A stretch of 64,000 nucleotides of DNA from Ensifer sp. MPMI2T (GTDB taxonomy: Bacteria; Pseudomonadota; Alphaproteobacteria; Rhizobiales; Rhizobiaceae). The DNA lies in the NCBI RefSeq assembly GCF_004827385.1, contig NZ_SRXN01000031.1, positions 1-64,000 of the forward strand, read 5' to 3'. The notes under the pieces are model-generated. The model worked only from the letters and a program-made list of their open reading frames with translations, did no database searches and had not been told where the DNA came from. The position numbers and the translations under genes are program-made. Position 1 is the first letter of the stretch, and each line of letters starts with the position of its first letter. Of this stretch, positions 17,232-25,788 are shown piece by piece.

Positions 17232-17719
17232 GACTCCGCCTGTGCTTTCGACTTGGCATAGGCGCGATCGCGCCGCTCCAGGCTATCCTTCGGCCAGAGC
17301 GCCTGCATGTCGTAATATTCCTCGAAAGCCTTGGCGCCCGGCGGCAGCGCCACCCAGTCGAGTTTCGAACGCGTATAGATGTGCACGTCCGGCGGAAAAT
17401 CCGACGGCCGGTCGAGCGTTGCGACGCGGACGAAGGACAGCCATTTGCGCCGGCCGTAGTCGCTCCAGAGCGCTGACTGGCAGTCGGCGCAGCGATAGAC
17501 GTCGTGCGGGCGGCCACTGTCGGTCGGCAGGGTGACCATTATGGGCTCGCCCTTGAGCAGCTCGACGTTTTCCCCCTCGATGATGCCGTTCAGCACAAAG
17601 GCGCTCCCCGTCTGGCGCTGGCAATCGCTGCAGTGGCAGCAATGGACGAACATCGGCCGCGCCTTTAGCCGGTAGCGGATGCGCCCGCAAAAACAGCAGC
17701 CTTCGATCGCTTCGCTCAT
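17228..17719 (-). CDS. GFA-family zinc protein (glutathione-dependent formaldehyde-activating enzyme-like)
   Basis: This 163-residue protein has the GFA zinc signature: CCFCGRIRY near the N-terminus, then [15 protein letters not shown] (about 35-49), and [10 protein letters not shown] (about 96-105). The founding Gfa enzyme was proposed to speed formation of S-hydroxymethylglutathione, but most homologues are uncharacterised. I chose the ATG at 17719 because the Cys-rich N-terminus begins there; the frame remains open to 17902. It is coupled to the acetyltransferase gene downstream. Confidence 0.88.
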   Translation of the reverse strand: MSEAIEGCCFCGRIRYRLKARPMFVHCCHCSDCQRQTGSAFVLNGIIEGENVELLKGEPIMVTLPTDSGRPHDVYRCADCQSALWSDYGRRKWLSFVRVATLDRPSDFPPDVHIYTRSKLDWVALPPGAKAFEEYYDMQALWPKDSLERRDRAYAKSKAQAES

Positions 17720-17810
17720 GACCAAACCTCCTCCATCACGAGGTCGCATTGCCGCGCGGCGGGTCGCCGGAAAGGCGACCGGCGCGCCAGCGCCATGCCG
17801 TCCGCGTCTT

Positions 17811-17840
17811 GCGCCTCTGATAAGACGCGCAGCGCTGTAG
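17811..17840 (+). repeat. RIME-like element fragment
   Basis: Only the right-half stem survives (gcgcctctgataagacgcgc followed by agcgctgtag), matching the end of the full-length elements elsewhere in the window. Confidence 0.5.
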
Positions 17841-18103
17841 GTTGACCACGGCCGCCGCCACCGTTCAAGAGGCGATCGGCGGCCTTGACTTCGCCGGCGC
17901 ACTTTCCGACCTTTGGGCCATGCCGACGCTTGCGGTCCATTTCCGTTGTTCTTTCCGGGTCTGCCCTATCGCAGGAACATGACCCCGGCCCGGATGCGTG
18001 CGCTCTCCGGGGAAGGGGAGCCTTTCGCATCGAGACCGTCTGCGGCCATTCCACAGACTGAAGTGCGGCGAGCGCAAAGCATCTCACAGGAATAGTCGCG
18101 ATC

Positions 18104-18193
18104 ATGGCGCCTCTGCGGCCCCGCGCCTCATCAGGGCACAAAGCACGCTGCAGCACTTTGAATTGCCGCGTGTTCTCCTTTGAGGGGACATGT
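18104..18193 (-). repeat. Degenerate RIME-like element
   Basis: The central run ctgcagcactttgaattgcc and the following gcgtgttctcctttgaggg are recognisable versions of the linker and left palindrome of the inverted copies at 44433 and 47096, but the palindrome has decayed. Confidence 0.55.
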
Positions 18194-18230
18194 GGTGCAG
18201 GCGACCATGCGCCCAAGCACGGATCTCATC

Positions 18231-18626
18231 ATGGCGGACAAAGCAACCCGCAGGAAACTCCCACCAATCATCATCAATGCCGAGGACCATGCGCGCCTTA
18301 CCGCACTTGCCTTGTCGGCGCTCGACCGCATGCCCGAGGTCGCCGAAGCGCTGCTTTCGGAACTCGAACGAGCGCGCGTCGCCACACATGATTTGCCGAA
18401 GGACAGCGTGCAGATGGGGTCGACCGTCGCTTTCGATGCCGACAATGGCTTCGCCAAGGAAGTGACCCTGGTCTATCCCGGCGAGGCTGACATCGAAGCG
18501 GGCAGAATTTCGGTGTTGACGCCGATCGGCGCGGCGCTGATCGGTCTTTCCGTCGGACAGTCGATCGACTGGCTCGACCGGGCGGGAAAGGCGCATCGCA
18601 TGACGATCCGCAGCGTCGCCCGATAA
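18231..18626 (+). CDS. rnk: Nucleoside diphosphate kinase regulator / GreA-family protein (Rnk-like)
   Basis: This 131-residue protein has a short N-terminal helical region and a C-terminal GreA/GreB-type FKBP-like domain (DSVQMGSTVAFD through SIDWLDRAG). Rnk lacks the long coiled coil of GreA; in E. coli and Pseudomonas it binds RNA polymerase and affects nucleotide pools and polysaccharide output. The start could be the ATG at 18231 or an upstream ATG at 18207. It converges on the DoxX gene across a hairpin. Confidence 0.82.
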   Translation: MADKATRRKLPPIIINAEDHARLTALALSALDRMPEVAEALLSELERARVATHDLPKDSVQMGSTVAFDADNGFAKEVTLVYPGEADIEAGRISVLTPIGAALIGLSVGQSIDWLDRAGKAHRMTIRSVAR

Positions 18627-18645
18627 TATTGATCGCGAGGAGGAG

Positions 18646-18672
18646 TGACGCGGCCGGCAAGCGGCCGCGTCA
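18646..18672. terminator. Hairpin between convergent genes
   Basis: A perfect 10-bp stem (tgacgcggcc at 18646-18655, ggccgcgtca at 18663-18672) with a 7-base loop lies between the stops of rnk and the DoxX gene. There is no strong T run, so termination here may be weak. Confidence 0.5.
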
Positions 18673-18685
18673 AACACCCATGAGA

Positions 18686-19141
18686 TCAGAACTGTTTGCC
18701 GAGCTTGGCGTCGACCGACTGGTTGTTGGCGCCACGGATCGCAAAGAAGAAGGTGATTGCCGCCCAAAGGATCGATTTCTCGGCACCGCCGAGCCCCTGG
18801 CCCTGCACGAAGCCGTGGAAATAGACGGTGACCAGCAGCACGATGGTGGCCGCGAAAGCGGCGGGGCGGGTCAGAAAGCCGATGGCGATGAAGATGCCGC
18901 CGAAAAATTCGGTAGCGGAAAGCAACGGCGACCAGAAAGCGCCGGGATAGAAGCCCAGGCCCTCCACCATGCCAACGGCACCGAAGGGATCGAGGATCTT
19001 GCCGTAACCGTGGGTGACGAGCAGCGCACCCGCAAGCACGCGCAGCAGCGTTTCGGCGAAGGTGTCGAGCGGCAGGTAGATCTTTTCGAGTGCCGGCAGG
19101 ATCGCACGCGGGCGGGCGGTCGTAGCGGTGGTGTCGGTCAT
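18686..19141 (-). CDS. DoxX-family membrane protein
   Basis: This 151-residue protein has four predicted transmembrane helices, with LLRVLAGALLVTHGYGKI opening the DoxX domain. The family includes the small subunit of thiosulfate:quinone oxidoreductase and various uncharacterised membrane proteins tied to oxidative stress. I chose the ATG at 19141 (MTDTTATTARP), preceded by gagga; the frame continues upstream to 19309 without a better start. There are no partner genes that fix the function. Confidence 0.85.
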   Translation of the reverse strand: MTDTTATTARPRAILPALEKIYLPLDTFAETLLRVLAGALLVTHGYGKILDPFGAVGMVEGLGFYPGAFWSPLLSATEFFGGIFIAIGFLTRPAAFAATIVLLVTVYFHGFVQGQGLGGAEKSILWAAITFFFAIRGANNQSVDAKLGKQF

Positions 19142-19328
19142 GATTTCCTCGGGAATGGGTTGCACTGCAGCAATTCTCTTGCCGGGCGCCGTTCGCAATT
19201 CAAGGCTCCCTCCGATAAAAACATGACTATAAAAGTTGACATGTATGTGATGTGGGCGTGAAAGGCCGGTTGTTGCGACCCCTGAGCGTCGATATGGTTT
19301 GAACCGCAATGCGAACAGGAAACATCAG

Positions 19329-19610
19329 ATGAGCGAAAAGCCTCGCGTCACGATCCTTTACTGCACCCAGTGCAACTGGCTGCTGCGCGCCGGCTGGATG
19401 GCGCAGGAGCTGCTGTCGACCTTTGGCGATGCGCTCGGCGAAGTCGCGCTGATCCCCGGCACCGGCGGCAATTTCGAGATCCGCGTCGACGGCGACCTCG
19501 TCTGGGAGCGCAAGCGCGATGGCGGCTTCCCCGGCCCGAAGGAGTTGAAGCAGCGGATCCGCGACGTGATCGAGCCGGAGCGCGATCTCGGCCATGTCGA
19601 CAGGAGTTAA
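19329..19610 (+). CDS. SelT/SelW/SelH-family protein (Rdx, thioredoxin-like)
   Basis: This 93-residue protein carries YCTQCNW near residues 12-18, a CxxC that corresponds to the CxxU site of selenoprotein W. The family has a thioredoxin-like fold and probably works in thiol redox. I chose the ATG at 19329 (MSEKPRVT), because the upstream MNRNANRK extension lacks family similarity. Its stop lies only three bases from the CTG that seems to start the yqaA homologue, so the two genes are coupled. Confidence 0.9.
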   Translation: MSEKPRVTILYCTQCNWLLRAGWMAQELLSTFGDALGEVALIPGTGGNFEIRVDGDLVWERKRDGGFPGPKELKQRIRDVIEPERDLGHVDRS

Positions 19611-19612
19611 GC

Positions 19613-20038
19613 CTGGACTTCGGCCTCCTCTCCGGCGTCTTTGCCGCGGCCTTCCTGTCGGCGACGCTGCTCTTCGGTCTTTCGGAGGCGGCAATCGTCG
19701 CAGCAGCGCTTGCTGGCGAGACCAGTCGCACCGCCCTCTTCCTGGCGGCGACCGCGGGCAATGTCCTCGGCGCCGTTGTCAATTTCGCGCTCGGACGTTT
19801 CCTCATCCGTTTCGAGGGCCGCCGCTGGTTTCCGGTTTCGCCGCCTGCGCGGCAGAAGGCCGAAGCGCTGTTTCAGCGCTATGGCCGACCCATGCTGCTT
19901 TTTTCGTGGCTGCCGGTCGTCGGCGATCCCCTGACGCTCGTCGCCGGGCTGCTGAGGACGCCGCTCACGCTGTTTCTCGTCTTCGTGACGCTCGGCAAGG
20001 CTGCGCGCTACGCCGCCGTACTGTGGCTGACGCCGTGA
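19613..20038 (+). CDS. YqaA/DedA-like inner-membrane protein, probable CTG start
   Basis: From LDFGLLSGVFAAAF to the stop this is about 141 residues, close to E. coli YqaA (142), and shares its ASFLSATLLPGNSE-type and SWMPVVGDLLCLLAGW-type motifs (here AAFLSATLLFGLSEA and SWLPVVGDPLTLVAGL). It is a small multi-helix SNARE-associated/DedA-related protein. There is no in-frame ATG, GTG or TTG near the homologous N-terminus. A perfect AGGAG (19602-19606) lies 6 bases before a CTG at 19613, which I take as the start. It is coupled to the SelW-like gene. Confidence 0.75.
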   Translation: MDFGLLSGVFAAAFLSATLLFGLSEAAIVAAALAGETSRTALFLAATAGNVLGAVVNFALGRFLIRFEGRRWFPVSPPARQKAEALFQRYGRPMLLFSWLPVVGDPLTLVAGLLRTPLTLFLVFVTLGKAARYAAVLWLTP

Positions 20039-20084
20039 AAGCCGTGGCTGTAGTGCCTCGTCACGCCCAGCGAATGCGTGATGC

Positions 20085-20212
20085 GTCATCCTCGGGCTTG
20101 ACCGCAGGACCCAATTGCAAGCCCGGTGCCAGGATCTATCCCGCTCAGCGTGAGCTATATCTTGAGCCTTGCGAAACGTCGTACATGGATCCTCGGTCAA
20201 GCCGGAGGATGA
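20085..20212. repeat. Inverted intergenic repeat of the 'cgtcatcctcgg' type
   Basis: The ends are cgtcatcctcgggcttgacc and, inverted, tggatcctcggtcaagcc followed by ggaggatgacg, so the element can fold into one long hairpin. Similar mosaic elements are common in rhizobial intergenic DNA. It fills most of the 230-bp gap between two convergent genes. Confidence 0.65.
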
Positions 20213-20268
20213 CGGTGGAGCAGAGGCTGCACCAAGACGGTGCCGGATTACATTGCGGAGGAGACGCC

Positions 20269-20895
20269 TCAGCTATGCGCGAAAATATCCGTTTCTTCCC
20301 AGCCGAGCAGATCGAGCTTGGCGCGGGTCGGGAGGAAGGCGAAGCAGGCCTCGGCATGCTCCATGCGGCCATCGCGCAGAAGCCGTGCCGTCAACTTGTC
20401 GCGCAGCGCATGCAAATGAAGCACGTCGGAAGCGGCATATTCCAGCTGTGCGGGCGAGAGGATTTCGGCCGCCCAATCCGACGACTGCTGCTGCTTGGAA
20501 ATGTCGATGTCGAGCAATTCCTTGAGATTATCCTTGAGCCCGTGCCGGTCGGTGTAGGTGCGCGTCAGGCGCGAGGCGATCTTGGTGCAGAAGACGGGCG
20601 TCGTCGTGACGCCGAAGGTGTGGAAGAGAACGGCGATATCGAAGCGGCCGAAGTGGAAGATCTTCTGGCGCGCCGGATCGGCGAGCATCGCAACGAGGTT
20701 CGGCGCTTCTCTCTGGCCGGCGGCGATGCGGATCACGTCGGCGGTGCCGTCACCCGGTGAAAGCTGCACCACGCACAACCGGTCGCGGCGGGGAATGAGG
20801 CCGAGCGTTTCCGTGTCGATGGCGATAGCGCCCGTGTAGCGGGCCGCATCGGCCTCGGAAATATCGCCTTCGTGGAACCGTATTGTATTCGCCAT
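20269..20895 (-). CDS. rnd: Ribonuclease D-family 3'-5' exonuclease
   Basis: This 208-residue protein consists of the DEDD exonuclease domain alone. Motif I is AIDTETLGL (about 25-33), motif II lies around FHFGRFDIAVL, and motif III is YAASDVLHL with the DEDDy tyrosine. E. coli RNase D is about 375 residues with C-terminal HRDC domains, which are missing here; short exonuclease-only homologues are common in alphaproteobacteria. It probably trims tRNA or structured RNA 3' ends. I chose the ATG at 20895 (MANTIRF). Confidence 0.88.
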   Translation of the reverse strand: MANTIRFHEGDISEADAARYTGAIAIDTETLGLIPRRDRLCVVQLSPGDGTADVIRIAAGQREAPNLVAMLADPARQKIFHFGRFDIAVLFHTFGVTTTPVFCTKIASRLTRTYTDRHGLKDNLKELLDIDISKQQQSSDWAAEILSPAQLEYAASDVLHLHALRDKLTARLLRDGRMEHAEACFAFLPTRAKLDLLGWEETDIFAHS

Positions 20896-21023
20896 CGAAA
20901 ATCCCCAGATCAACTAGCCAAGTGAATTGGAACACAGTTGGCCTATAGCGCAAGTTTGCCGGAGGCAATACCGTACGTCGCCGTTCGGTCTGGCCGACCC
21001 CCTTTCTGAGAAAGCCTGAGAGC

Positions 21024-21350
21024 ATGATTTCGCTTCGATCCGTCCTGGTGCCTGCCTCCGCCGCCTTCCTCCTGGGGATCGCGATGGGCGCTGCATTCGC
21101 GACAGAAAGCGCGCCGCAGTTCGCTCAAGCCTATTACGACCTTCCGGGCGTTCGCGCCGAGGATCCGCTGCGCGATCCGCCAAGGGTGGCTTGCGAGCAG
21201 GTCTTCGTCGATCGCTGGGCGCCATTCGAGTCGTCGCGCGGGCCAGGCTACGACACAGTGTACAAATGCCGCGAGGGCGACGGCCCGGTCTTTCGGGGAA
21301 GTCGACTGCCGCCCTCGCTCGAACGGCAGAAGCGCGGCCTGAACTATTAG
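21024..21350 (+). CDS. Small exported protein of unknown function
   Basis: This 108-residue protein starts with a hydrophobic signal-like segment (LVPASAAFLLGIAMGAAFA) with likely cleavage after AFA. The mature part contains two cysteines (VACEQVF and YKCREG) that may form a disulfide in the periplasm. I do not recognise a family. It lies between the divergent RNase D gene and the cyclase gene. Confidence 0.65.
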   Translation: MISLRSVLVPASAAFLLGIAMGAAFATESAPQFAQAYYDLPGVRAEDPLRDPPRVACEQVFVDRWAPFESSRGPGYDTVYKCREGDGPVFRGSRLPPSLERQKRGLNY

Positions 21351-21534
21351 TCCGCAGCGTCCTGTTTCGGGCGGTGCAACCTATCATCCCCGGTTCGCCC
21401 GATGACGCCGGTAAGCCCACGAGATGCCATGTCATCGTCAGCAAGTGCTTACCTTTGGAGCGAACCGACACAGTATTTGACCTCATCAGCCCCTGCGGCT
21501 CGCCGATTAACAAGTTCTATGCAAACGCCGTGCA

Positions 21535-23544
21535 ATGCTGCAAAGATTGACGGCGAACTTACAGACGGGACTGAAACGCATGCGCGGCCCCAACGAGAAC
21601 AGGCATCCCGCGATCTGGACGCATTCTCTCCGATCTCTGTTCGCCCTCGTCATGGTTGTCATGCTCATCGTGGTATCCACCACGTTAGTCGGCCTTGATT
21701 ACCGCCGGTCACGCAATGCCGCGATTGAAGATGCCGAAGCCAGCATGCGCGCCTTCGTCGGCCGTCTCGTCGACCGGCTCGGGGTCCTTTCCGGCGACAC
21801 ATCGGCATTGGTCGGCCTTGTGGCATCAGTGGCCAATTCCTTCCTCGTGCCTCCCCCGGAGCGTCGAAATGACAAGATCGCGATTCTGCGCGAAGGCATC
21901 ATGCGGTCTCCGCACATCGATGGCGTCTATGTCGGCTATCCAGATGGCACGTTCTTCCAGGTCGTCGATCTGGCGATGCCGGCGTGGCGCATGGCACTCG
22001 ACGCGCCGCGCGGCGCGATGTTTGGCGTGCGCTCCATGGAAAAGGACGCCGAAGGAAGGCCCGTCAACCGCGTCCTGTTCCTCGATGCAGCCGGCACGCA
22101 ATTCGCCGAACGCCGGTCGACGCCCACTGGATTCGATCCGCAAACGCGCCCCTGGTATCAGGCAGCCGTCGACGGGAAAGCTCCCGTATCGACCGGACCC
22201 TACGAAATGGCCACGACGGGCAAGCTCGGAATGACCATATCGCAAGCGCATCACGGAAACGGAAAGATCGTCATCGGCGCAGACGTCGTCCTCGACACGA
22301 TCACGGACTTCCTCTCTCGCGAGCGGCTTACCGACGGTTCCGTTTCGTTCATTCTCGACGCGGTCGGACGGCCGATCATCCACTCCGATCCTGCCATGAT
22401 GCGGCGCATCATGGCAGCAAAACAGAAGTATGACCCGGTCGCTGCGCCGCAAAACGATCCCCTCATCGAAAGCATCCGGCTCAACCCGCCTCCCGCGGGC
22501 AAGGCGAGCTTCGTCGATGTCGGCGATCGCACCTATCTTGTCGTGGTGACGCCACTGGCGTCGGCCTTGCTGCTTTCCGGCCACAGAGTCGTCGTCGCCG
22601 CCCCTCTCGACGAACTGATGGCGACAGCCAACGCCGCCCTGCTCCAGGGCCTCGCGGTGTCAGGTGCCGTCGTGGTGCTCGCTGTCCTCAGCGCTCTCGT
22701 TCTCGCCCATCTGATCACCAAGTCGCTGCACCAGCTGACCGCCAGCGCCAACCGGCTGCAGGATCTGGACTTTACGACACCGATCGACGTGCCGTCGCAT
22801 GTCACGGAGATCTCGACGCTCAATGGCGCAATGAACAAGGCCCGCGACGCGATCTTCACCTTCGCGCTGTACGTGCCCAAGGAACTGGTGCGCCGAGGCA
22901 TCGAGTCCGGTCAGTTCAGCGGCCGCGCCGCCTGGCGCCAGGAAGTGACGGCGCTTTTCACCGACATCTACGATTTCACCACCATCAGCGAGCGCCACGC
23001 GCCCGAGGAAGTGGTGGCGATGCTTTCGGAATATTTCGATATTTTCAGCGAAACGGCGCATGCCCACAACGGCACCATCATCCAGTTCCTCGGCGACTCG
23101 GTCTTCGCGATGTGGAACGCGCCGGTCGCCGACGAACGCCACGCCGAACACGCCTGTCGCTGCGCGCTTGCCGTCGAGCAGAGGCTGCAGGCGTTCAACG
23201 AAAAACAGAAGATAAAGGGCCTTCCGGAGTTCCGCACCCGCTTCGGCATTCATACCGGCACGGCCGTCGTCGGCAGCGTCGGCGCGAAGGAGCGGCTGCA
23301 ATACACCGCGATGGGCGACACGGTGAATGTCGCCTCCCGGCTTGAAGGCATGAACAAGGACTACGGCACGACGATCATGGCGAGCGGCGCGGTCGTGGCA
23401 CAATGCCGGGACGTCATCACATTTCGTCCGCTCGGCTCGGCGCAAGCCAAGGGGCGAGCGACGGCCCTCGATGTCTATGAGGTGCTGGCGGCGAGCCCGG
23501 TCGAGCTGAAAATGGACGAAGCGCAAACCGGAACGGCGGCGTAG
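21535..23544 (+). CDS. Membrane-bound class III adenylate/guanylate cyclase with extracellular sensor domain
   Basis: This 669-residue protein has a first transmembrane helix near residues 33-55, a periplasmic sensor region of about 310 residues that looks like a dCache domain, a second helix (about 365-392) and a HAMP-like linker (LITKSLHQLTASANRL). A C-terminal class III cyclase domain (about 470-640) follows. Its metal-binding Asp is in FTDIYDFT, and GDSVFAMW and GDTVNVASRLE are family motifs. It makes cyclic AMP or GMP in response to an external ligand. Rhizobia carry many such cyclases, some linked to symbiosis. The ATG at 21580 is an alternative start. Confidence 0.9.
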   Translation: MLQRLTANLQTGLKRMRGPNENRHPAIWTHSLRSLFALVMVVMLIVVSTTLVGLDYRRSRNAAIEDAEASMRAFVGRLVDRLGVLSGDTSALVGLVASVANSFLVPPPERRNDKIAILREGIMRSPHIDGVYVGYPDGTFFQVVDLAMPAWRMALDAPRGAMFGVRSMEKDAEGRPVNRVLFLDAAGTQFAERRSTPTGFDPQTRPWYQAAVDGKAPVSTGPYEMATTGKLGMTISQAHHGNGKIVIGADVVLDTITDFLSRERLTDGSVSFILDAVGRPIIHSDPAMMRRIMAAKQKYDPVAAPQNDPLIESIRLNPPPAGKASFVDVGDRTYLVVVTPLASALLLSGHRVVVAAPLDELMATANAALLQGLAVSGAVVVLAVLSALVLAHLITKSLHQLTASANRLQDLDFTTPIDVPSHVTEISTLNGAMNKARDAIFTFALYVPKELVRRGIESGQFSGRAAWRQEVTALFTDIYDFTTISERHAPEEVVAMLSEYFDIFSETAHAHNGTIIQFLGDSVFAMWNAPVADERHAEHACRCALAVEQRLQAFNEKQKIKGLPEFRTRFGIHTGTAVVGSVGAKERLQYTAMGDTVNVASRLEGMNKDYGTTIMASGAVVAQCRDVITFRPLGSAQAKGRATALDVYEVLAASPVELKMDEAQTGTAA

Positions 23545-23576
23545 AGGATCGGCCGTAAGCCCCACACTCGCAGACA

Positions 23577-23611
23577 ACAAAAAAGCCCGGCTGGCCGGGC
23601 TCTTTTTGCGT
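23577..23611. terminator. Bidirectional intrinsic terminator
   Basis: The strong hairpin arms agcccggc and gccgggct are flanked by an A run on the left and a T run on the right, giving a U tract on both strands. It can end both the cyclase transcript and the opposing tRNA-Leu transcript. Confidence 0.85.
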
Positions 23612-23646
23612 TTCATGACCACGCGAGGCAGTCTGAAACCGGAATC

Positions 23647-23731
23647 TGGTGCCCAGAAGAGGACTCGAACCTCCACGCCTCGCGGCACAGGTACCTGAAA
23701 CCTGCGCGTCTACCAATTCCGCCATCTGGGC
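23647..23731 (-). tRNA. tRNA-Leu (anticodon CAG)
   Basis: The minus strand folds into a class II tRNA: acceptor stem GCCCAGA closing with the complementary end, D arm with GGCGGAATTGGTAGACGC, anticodon stem CAGGT/ACCTG around loop TTCAGGT, a short variable arm, and the GGTTCGAGTCC T arm. CCA is encoded. The anticodon CAG reads CUG leucine codons, very frequent in this GC-rich genome. Confidence 0.95.
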
Positions 23732-23741
23732 GACGGACCGG

Positions 23742-23770
23742 CATGTAAAAGGCCCGGGCCGAAGTGTCAA
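23742..23770 (-). promoter_or_regulatory. Probable sigma-70 promoter of tRNA-Leu
   Basis: On the minus strand TTGACA (23770-23765), a 17-base spacer and TACATG (23747-23742) precede the tRNA by a handful of bases, giving a very short 5' leader. Confidence 0.7.
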
Positions 23771-24068
23771 CAGGCATTTTGAAGTTTTCGTGCCGGATCA
23801 CGAAAAAGCACTGGGGAGTGGCGCCGCTTCGCGGTGCCCGCCTTCCGTCGGTCCGGTCGGAGCATTCCAGACCCCAAAGATCGGCAAGAATCTCAGTGAC
23901 ATAAGTGCCGGACAGGCGCATGCTTCCTCCGACGGCTGATCGGCGCGGAAATCCCGCGGTCGAGCACGCGTGCGCGCGACCAGACGTCGTGGAATAAATC
24001 AACCAAAACAAACGTCTATGGAGCAGGGGACAAACCGGAAAGCACGTCTTTCGGAAAGTGAGGAAAAA
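23771..24068. other. Intergenic region, tRNA-Leu to Tyr-rich gene
   Basis: This 298-bp stretch shows no convincing gene or repeat. An aggaaaaa ribosome-binding site at its right end serves the next gene. Confidence 0.5.
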
Positions 24069-24512
24069 ATGACGGGATTTCGGAATTTCGTTATGAGCTG
24101 CGCGCTGGCGGCCGCCTCCATGATTCCCCCTGTCGCGCCTGTACAGGCCATGCCGCGCCCGGCGCTCGACATAGCAATCAAGGCCCCCGCAGACATCCAA
24201 AACGTTACCCACCGCGGCTATCCGCGCTGGCGGGGCGGCTACTACGGCGGCTGGCCGGGCTACCATCCTGGCTATCGCCGGGCCGGCATCAGCTTCTATT
24301 TCGGCCCGGGCGTCGGATACTATCCCGGCCGCTACTATTACGGGAACCGATATTATTACGGGACTCGCCATTACGGCCCGGGCTATTATCCCGGTTACTA
24401 TCCCTACCGATATCATCGCGGTTACTATCCGTACCGCTACTACGGCCCCGGTTACGGCCATCGGTACTACCGACCAGGCTATTATGGGGGCGTCGTGATC
24501 CGGGGCTGGTAG
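24069..24512 (+). CDS. Exported Tyr/Gly-rich protein with short repeats
   Basis: This 147-residue protein has a signal peptide (residues 1-27, ending VQA) and then a mature region dominated by Tyr, Gly, Arg and Pro, with repeated units such as YYPYRY, GPGYY and RYYYG. It has no Cys. The composition suggests a surface or periplasmic structural protein, or one able to form pi-stacked or metal-binding assemblies. It is reminiscent of BA14K-type rhizobial surface proteins only in its N-terminal half. An aggaaaaa Shine-Dalgarno precedes the ATG. Confidence 0.75.
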   Translation: MTGFRNFVMSCALAAASMIPPVAPVQAMPRPALDIAIKAPADIQNVTHRGYPRWRGGYYGGWPGYHPGYRRAGISFYFGPGVGYYPGRYYYGNRYYYGTRHYGPGYYPGYYPYRYHRGYYPYRYYGPGYGHRYYRPGYYGGVVIRGW

Positions 24513-24730
24513 GGCTCGCTCGAACGAGGCACGGCGGCGACTTCCGCCGGGCCTCCTTGATTTTGAAGCTACGACTAAGCAGGCTGTCGCGTCGGGCGTC
24601 GTAGAAGCGTGGCCTATCGCTTTCCGACCTACGGCGGCCGCTACAATTCGCCCGTCGGCATCATTAAGGCGCAGTTAACCTCGACCGCCTATCGTTTCAG
24701 CTCGGTACAATCAGATGGCGGATCGAAACG

Positions 24731-25783
24731 ATGCTGCTTCCAACCCAGCAGGCAAGCGCGACCGTCTCGACCACCCTCGTGGGCTCGATCATCGAGGACA
24801 TCGAAAAGCGCCGCGCGGAGGAAGAGGAAAAGGCGAAAGCGACCAAGGAGGACAAGATCCTCAAGGCGCGGATCAAGTCGGACGAGGCGCAGAAGGCTGC
24901 CAACGACAAGATCAACAACCACTTCTTCAATCGCGCCGTGGTCGACGTCGCCGAGCTCAAGCTCGAACTGACTGGCAAGCTCGGCGAACTCGTCGGCCTG
25001 GAGCGCGCGGATGGCCAATCGGCCTACGCCTATGGGCGTCAGCTCGAAGAGGCGCTCTCCAGCCTCGAGCCAGAACAGATCCACATGATCGAGAAGACGC
25101 TCGGCCTCGATGGGCTCGACCTTTCGCTCTCGGAAGTCCTGGCCGCGATCAAGAACCCCTATGGAGCGGAAGACGACAAGCTTGAGGCGGCGCTGCAAAC
25201 GAAGGCGCAAGATGGCGGGCTGAACGCCATCGAAACGGCAAAGGTGCTGCAACGGCTGGAGGATGCCGCCAATCCGAAGTCGCTCGAAGAACTGAAACTC
25301 GAACGGACGGAGAGCGATCCGACGCGCGTCGAGGATACGGAGACCCATGCCGAGCGGGAGAAGACCATCCGTTTGCTCGAGGCCATGGACAAGCTCGACG
25401 ACGTCAAGGAACTGCATGAGGCCCTCAGAAAGCGGAACGAAGTTGCCGCCGATATGGACGCCGGGAAGGCCGCGCCCGACGGAGAAGGCGTCGATGCAAC
25501 CGAGATGCTGGCCGTTCTTGCCGCCGGCGCCGAGGTCGCAGAAACGCAGGCGCGAAACGATGACCGCGACGAGGAGCAGGCTACCTCGGAGAGCCAGGGC
25601 AGCGAGCGCGATAACGCCGGTATCACGAAGGAAGAGGCAAGTCTGATGGCTGCGCTTCATGAGAACGGCGAGAAACAGACCGACAAGCAGGCTGCCGAGG
25701 CACGCGATCTCTTCGTTCTTCACGTCGATGAAGATGGCATCTACGACTTTATCAGGCGCAAGCTGGCTGGCTCAGAGCAGTAG
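24731..25783 (+). CDS. Uncharacterised helical, charged protein
   Basis: This 350-residue protein has no signal peptide or membrane segment. The N-terminal third is rich in Lys and Glu (EDIEKRRAEEEEKAKATK) and likely coiled coil. The middle (about 75-175) looks like a compact helical domain, and about 265-310 is acidic and disordered. A hydrophobic C-terminal helix (ARDLFVLHVDEDGIYDFI) closes it. I recognise no family. The gene converges on the small DUF6665-like gene with a 5-bp gap, and another unknown large protein gene follows. Confidence 0.72.
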   Translation: MLLPTQQASATVSTTLVGSIIEDIEKRRAEEEEKAKATKEDKILKARIKSDEAQKAANDKINNHFFNRAVVDVAELKLELTGKLGELVGLERADGQSAYAYGRQLEEALSSLEPEQIHMIEKTLGLDGLDLSLSEVLAAIKNPYGAEDDKLEAALQTKAQDGGLNAIETAKVLQRLEDAANPKSLEELKLERTESDPTRVEDTETHAEREKTIRLLEAMDKLDDVKELHEALRKRNEVAADMDAGKAAPDGEGVDATEMLAVLAAGAEVAETQARNDDRDEEQATSESQGSERDNAGITKEEASLMAALHENGEKQTDKQAAEARDLFVLHVDEDGIYDFIRRKLAGSEQ

Positions 25784-25788
25784 CCCGA

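Larger units (their letters stand above)
17720..18230. other. Intergenic region, GFA gene to rnk
   Basis: This 511-bp gap contains two fragments of the RIME-like repeat: the right-half motif at 17811-17840 (gcgcctctgataagacgcgc, then agcgctgtag) and a degenerate copy at 18104-18193. Between them I see no convincing gene; the small open frames here run through repeat-derived sequence. Confidence 0.6.

Noticed and set aside
17716-18216. 166-codon minus-strand frame before the GFA gene
   Set aside because: Its N-terminal part is translated repeat sequence, and the rest lacks a ribosome-binding site and any family sign.
24609-24730. GTG-started frame upstream of the 24731 gene (MAYRFPTYGGRYNSP), considered as a frameshifted N-terminus
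   Set aside because: It is in another frame, and the 24731 gene has its own ATG. No similarity supports joining them, though I cannot exclude a short leader peptide.
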